Shown one piece after another: positions 1 through 5,996 of a stretch of DNA of 5,996 nt. Made by a program: the position numbers and the translations under genes. The stretch spans positions 1-5,996 of the forward strand of contig CABSMB010000093.1 in the NCBI GenBank assembly GCA_902478705.1, written 5' to 3'. The notes beneath the pieces are model-generated. The model was not told where the DNA came from. It did no database searches and was given only the letters and a program-made list of their open reading frames with translations. Position 1 is the stretch's first letter. Each line of letters begins with the position of its first letter. Source of the DNA: an uncultured Collinsella sp. GTDB lineage: Bacteria > Actinomycetota > Coriobacteriia > Coriobacteriales > Coriobacteriaceae.

Positions 1-171
1 GATATTGGCACCACTCGAGCTCACCACGTGGATTTCGTTGCCCTCGACAAAGCCGAGGTCCTTGAGGTGGTGTTTCATGTCCTCATTGCCCTTTACACGA
101 GACACGCGCACGGTTTCGCCCGCTTTTACCATCGAAAGCGGCATGGCCGGCATCTGCGGTCCGCAAGACAT
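1..171 (-). CDS. feoA: FeoA-family ferrous iron transport protein, 3' end cut by window edge
   Basis: Small cytoplasmic SH3-like protein that works with the FeoB Fe(II) permease. The 57 visible residues fit the FeoA pattern: PLSMVKAGETVRVSRVKG (about residues 11-28), then HLKDLGFVEGNEIHVV (about 35-50), then SSSGANI, matching the family signature LSxLxxGExxxIxxIxG...LxxLGFxxGxxVxV. The chosen start is the ATG at 171-169, with AGGAG at 182-178 six bases upstream. It gives a short Cys-containing leader (MSCGPQMPAM) before the usual MxLS start. Later in-frame ATGs (codons 7, 10, 14) are possible but lack such a ribosome site. The C-terminal ~20 residues and any feoB fall outside the window. A perfect inverted repeat lies 42-97 bp upstream of the start, suggesting metal-dependent control (inference). 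Family assignment is confident from the sequence pattern. Confidence 0.88.
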   Translation of the reverse strand, partial: MSCGPQMPAMPLSMVKAGETVRVSRVKGNEDMKHHLKDLGFVEGNEIHVVSSSGANI

Positions 172-212
172 GAGTTGCTCCTAACGTCAGTTCGTCCTCA
201 ACATCGACGCGT

Positions 213-268
213 AAAAAGTTAACCACGTCTATGTTCGCTATAGTAAACTAGCACGTGGTTAACTTTTT
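213..268. promoter_or_regulatory. Perfect 16-bp inverted repeat upstream of feoA, probable operator
   Basis: AAAAAGTTAACCACGT at 213-228 is the exact reverse complement of 253-268, with a 24-bp spacer. Each arm also contains the palindrome GTTAAC, and the two GTTAAC centres are 40 bp apart, close to four helical turns. The spacer holds -10-like hexamers: TACTAT at 245-240 (minus) and TATAGT at 239-244 (plus). No good -35 is seen. The arms would therefore flank the core promoter of feoA, a layout typical of a repressor site. Given the target gene, an iron sensor of the DtxR/IdeR/MntR or Fur type is the natural candidate, but the bases match no consensus I can name with certainty. A terminator is less likely, because the arms are AT-rich and the loop is long, although both strands end in five T. 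Confidence 0.55.
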
Positions 269-314
269 GGAAAGGGTCCCCATTCAGATTTCGAAAAAGT
301 TTCCTATACGAAAC

Positions 315-350
315 AAAAAGGCGCGGCAAAGAGCTGTCCTTTGCCGCGCC
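315..350 (-). terminator. Intrinsic terminator of the HPr-like gene
   Basis: A 12-bp perfect GC-rich stem (339-350 pairing with 320-331; GGCGCGGCAAAG and its complement) encloses a 7-nt loop. On the minus strand it is followed by TTTTTG from 319 down. It begins 10 bp after the TAA stop of the HPr-like gene and separates that gene from feoA. Confidence 0.93.
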
Positions 351-359
351 CCGTCATGC

Positions 360-608
360 TTAGAGCGAGAGGTTTCTGATCGACGTGACGCAGGAGGCCT
401 CATCCACGCCCGAAACGCGGAACACGATGTCCTCGCCACATTCGCCACAGAGTGCCATGAGCCCTATAACGTCGCGACCGTCGGTATGGCGGTCGCCGAT
501 GCTGACCGACACGTCACTACGATGCTTGGCGATAATGTCATAAAGCAGCGCAACCGGGCGGGCATGCAATCCCAACGGATCTTTAATCGTCTTCGTAAAT
601 TCGACCAT
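360..608 (-). CDS. HPr-like phosphocarrier protein with Asp at position 46
   Basis: 82-residue HPr-family protein (usual length 85-90), the small cytoplasmic carrier that takes phosphate from enzyme I (PtsI) and passes it to EIIA domains of the sugar phosphotransferase system. The active-site motif GLHARP is at residues 13-18, with phospho-acceptor His15 and partner Arg17. The second conserved block is RDVIGLMAL (45-53), where HPrs under HPr kinase control have KSIMGVMSL, so the Ser46 site is Asp46 (codon 473-471). The C-terminal part GEDIVFRVSGVDEASCV fits the family. The ATG at 608-606 is chosen because GGGAGGGG (618-611) precedes it and His then falls exactly at 15. A GTG at 653 would add 15 unsupported residues. 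No ptsI or EII gene is adjacent, so it could be a general HPr or a specialised regulatory paralogue. It has its own terminator downstream and is probably monocistronic. Confidence 0.87.
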   Translation of the reverse strand: MVEFTKTIKDPLGLHARPVALLYDIIAKHRSDVSVSIGDRHTDGRDVIGLMALCGECGEDIVFRVSGVDEASCVTSIRNLSL

Positions 609-662
609 GTCCCCTCCCACGACATCGCACATTCGGCCGGCAAACCCAGCCACGTGGTAGCT

Positions 663-668
663 ATTGTA
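663..668 (-). promoter_or_regulatory. Candidate -10 box of the HPr-like gene
   Basis: On the minus strand TACAAT (668-663) matches TATAAT at five of six positions and lies 55 bp before the HPr start, giving a leader of about 45-50 nt. No recognisable -35 is found at 16-18 bp spacing, so a helper protein may be needed or the call may be wrong. A CCACGTGG palindrome lies just downstream at 650-657. Confidence 0.3.
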
Positions 669-705
669 GCGTTAGATGCCTGCCGAGGGCCCCTCCGGAT
701 ACCCC

Positions 706-925
706 GTGGGCAAAAAGTGGCAAATATGAGTACTGTCACCAATTTAGTAGCAGCAAAATCGAGAGCAAATTGCCTAATTTGAGCGATTCGAAGAGGTTGA
801 AAGCCGTCAAACGCCCTTTACAGGGGGCTAGATAAATTGATTTTGAGCCCATTTTCGCTCAGAGCAGTCCGAAAAATATGACACCTCTTTTGCAACAGTA
901 CTCATATTTGGCATTTTTTGCCCAC
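706..925. repeat. 220-bp intergenic element bounded by 31-bp inverted repeats
   Basis: The left arm (706-736) and the reverse complement of the right arm (895-925) agree at 29 of 31 positions. Both read GTGGGCAAAAA, then a short variable stretch with both mismatches, then CAAATATGAGTACTGT. The 158 bp between them are AT-richer than the flanking genes and contain shorter inverted pairs: CAATTTA 740-746 with 832-838, CAAATT 766-771 with 776-781, AAGAGGT 791-797 with 883-889, and TGAGCGA 780-786 with 855-861. No open reading frame here looks like a protein, and no clear target-site duplication is seen. It fits a MITE-like palindromic repeat between genes, or two widely spaced copies of a regulator site upstream of the HPr-like gene. 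Together with the terminator at 951-981 and the -10 at 663-668 this accounts for the 422-bp gap 609-1030. Confidence 0.65.
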
Positions 926-950
926 AGAGTCCAAAATCCATGCCCCAAAA

Positions 951-981
951 CACAAAAGGAGGGGTCTCATAAGGCCCCTCC
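951..981 (-). terminator. Intrinsic terminator of the permease gene
   Basis: GGAGGGG (958-964) pairs with CCCCTCC (975-981) around a 10-nt loop. On the minus strand the hairpin is followed by TTTTGTGTTTT (957-947), an interrupted U-tract. It lies about 50 bp after the TAG stop of the permease. Confidence 0.85.
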
Positions 982-1030
982 CTAGAAAAGGGAATCGATT
1001 TATTCCACAGCCGTAGATTAATCCTAGCCG

Positions 1031-2506
<1,476 letters not shown>

Positions 2507-2530
2507 TCATCTATTAAATGTCATCTAAAC

Positions 2531-2561
2531 CCGTCCGAGCTGCAAGTGCAAACACGGACGG
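2531..2561. promoter_or_regulatory. 7-bp inverted repeat in the permease promoter region
   Basis: CCGTCCG (2531-2537) and CGGACGG (2555-2561) form a perfect dyad with a 17-bp spacer, 37-67 bp upstream of the permease ATG. A -10-like TTTAAT lies at 2518-2513 on the minus strand, which would place the dyad near -40. No U-tract follows on either strand, so an operator is more likely than a terminator. Confidence 0.35.
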
Positions 2562-2568
2562 CGCACCT

Positions 2569-2616
2569 GCTAAGGGGAATGGGGAAAAGGGAGTCAACAA
2601 AGCCATCCCCCTTAAC
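2569..2616 (-). other. Long hairpin between ebgC and the permease
   Basis: On the minus strand, 2616-2603 pairs with 2582-2569 over 14 positions (12 Watson-Crick and two G-U), with a 20-nt loop. No U-tract follows, so it is not a standard intrinsic terminator. It starts 32 bp after the ebgC stop and may protect the 3' end, pause transcription, or weakly terminate ebgAC. A smaller hairpin (CGTCC 2630-2634 with GGACG 2639-2643) precedes it. Confidence 0.5.
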
Positions 2617-2647
2617 GGCGCGAAGCAAACGTCCAAACGGACGAATA

Positions 2648-3103
2648 CTACTTGTTGGGGAAGGAATAACCTTCGACCGTCACGTGCAGTACCACGACGC
2701 GGGGATCCGAAGCCTCGGCGATAACACGGTAAGCCTCGTCGATCTCGACGACGGCAACGCCGCCGGCGGGAATCGTCACGGTCTCCCCCGCCCCCTCAAA
2801 GCGCTCGCGATCATCGATATCGCTGTAAGCGCGGGTGCAGGTGAGGCCTGCCTTGGGGGCAACCTCGACGGTCAGGTCGCCGTCGAGCGGAGCGAGCACG
2901 GCATGGTAGCGACGGTGACCGACCAGGTCGGCGGTTGCGGCCTCGCGGGCATAGACCCACCAGTAAACCAACGAGTCGCCGATGGAGTAAGCCACGTCGT
3001 GCTGTAGGTCGGCAACGCCATCGAGCGCCTGGCCGGTGCGCATCCACTTCTTGACGGACTTCATCTGAGCGTCGAAATCGGCGCGCGAGTTAAAGACATG
3101 CAT
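2648..3103 (-). CDS. ebgC: Beta-galactosidase accessory (beta) subunit, EbgC-like
   Basis: 151-residue cytoplasmic protein of the YhcH/YjgK/YiaL (DUF386) beta-barrel family, close in length to E. coli EbgC (149 aa), which joins EbgA in a hetero-octamer and is needed for full activity. Matching blocks are VAYSIGDSLVYWW (37-49), GHRRYHAVL (62-70), the EVAPKAG stretch (80-86), DDRERFEGAGETV (97-109), EIDEAYRVI (120-128) and the C-terminus VTVEGYSFPNK (141-151). The ATG at 3103-3101 has AAGGAGG at 3118-3112, eight bases upstream and inside the final ebgA codons. The genes are 3 nt apart, so translation is very likely coupled and the subunits made in fixed ratio. The family's metal-site region, as I recall IHEAYRF in E. 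coli EbgC, reads IDEAYRV here (His to Asp). Identification rests on motif pattern plus position directly after ebgA. Confidence 0.92.
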   Translation of the reverse strand: MHVFNSRADFDAQMKSVKKWMRTGQALDGVADLQHDVAYSIGDSLVYWWVYAREAATADLVGHRRYHAVLAPLDGDLTVEVAPKAGLTCTRAYSDIDDRERFEGAGETVTIPAGGVAVVEIDEAYRVIAEASDPRVVVLHVTVEGYSFPNK

Positions 3104-3106
3104 GGC

Positions 3107-5996
<2,890 letters not shown>

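Noticed and set aside
24..31. CCACGTGG palindromes (also 650-657 and 2075-2082) as a shared operator
   Set aside because: Two of the three copies lie inside coding sequence and the octamer is GC-rich, so recurrence by chance is likely. Only the ACCACGT overlap with the feoA dyad is suggestive.
299..314. GTTTC/GAAAC 5-bp dyad with 6-bp spacer
   Set aside because: Too short to separate from chance in this AT-rich gap; it abuts the HPr terminator tail.
609..653. GTG start adding 15 residues to the HPr-like protein
   Set aside because: The extension has no family counterpart and would move the active His from 15 to 30. The ATG at 608 has a strong ribosome site.
255..782. 175-codon plus-strand open frame across the HPr gene
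   Set aside because: Runs antisense through the HPr gene and its terminator; no recognisable domain. HPr with GLHARP is the real gene here.
878..985. Possible 35-residue peptide on the plus strand (MTPLLQQYSYLAFFAH...)
   Set aside because: No ribosome site, and it runs through the right arm of the inverted repeat and the whole terminator hairpin of the opposing permease gene. It is most likely a by-product of the repeat, though such short frames may appear as hypothetical proteins wherever the repeat occurs.

Overview
The window is a high-GC bacterial contig end in which every supported gene lies on the minus strand. In transcription order these are ebgA (5' end missing) -> ebgC -> a 12-TM amino-acid permease -> an HPr-like phosphocarrier -> feoA (3' end missing). 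The base composition, codon use, and the mix of an EbgA/EbgC beta-galactosidase, a stand-alone HPr-like protein and a small FeoA suggest a gut actinobacterium of the Coriobacteriia, most likely Collinsella-like. This is an inference from style and gene content, since no rRNA or other marker gene is present.

Right part (2648-5952): ebgA and ebgC form a tight pair with 3 nt between stop and start, and the ebgC Shine-Dalgarno sequence is buried in the last ebgA codons. They encode the catalytic GH2 beta-galactosidase and its small accessory subunit, so this end of the contig is a lactose / beta-galactoside hydrolysis module. Its promoter and any dedicated sugar transporter or regulator lie beyond the right edge. 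The last 44 bases (5953-5996) are not genomic. They match the Illumina Nextera transposase adapter followed by what looks like an i7 index, so ebgA is cut by the end of the assembly, not by biology.

Middle (1031-2647): a 153-bp gap with two inverted repeats separates ebgC from a YjeM/GadC-like APC-superfamily permease. The permease has its own ribosome binding site and a downstream intrinsic terminator, so it is probably its own transcription unit.

Left part (1-1030): the 422-bp gap between the permease stop and the HPr start is AT-richer than the genes. It holds the permease terminator and a 220-bp stretch bounded by 31-bp near-perfect inverted repeats (29/31), MITE-like or a paired operator. 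Between that stretch and the HPr start lies a candidate -10. The HPr-like gene keeps the phosphorylatable His15 but carries Asp at position 46, and it ends in a textbook intrinsic terminator. The next gap (172-359) holds that terminator and a perfect 16-bp inverted repeat flanking a -10-like sequence in front of feoA, a good candidate for an iron-responsive operator.

I see no undescribed multi-gene system. The points most worth following are the 31-bp inverted-repeat element, the feoA dyad, the Asp46 HPr and the adapter contamination.
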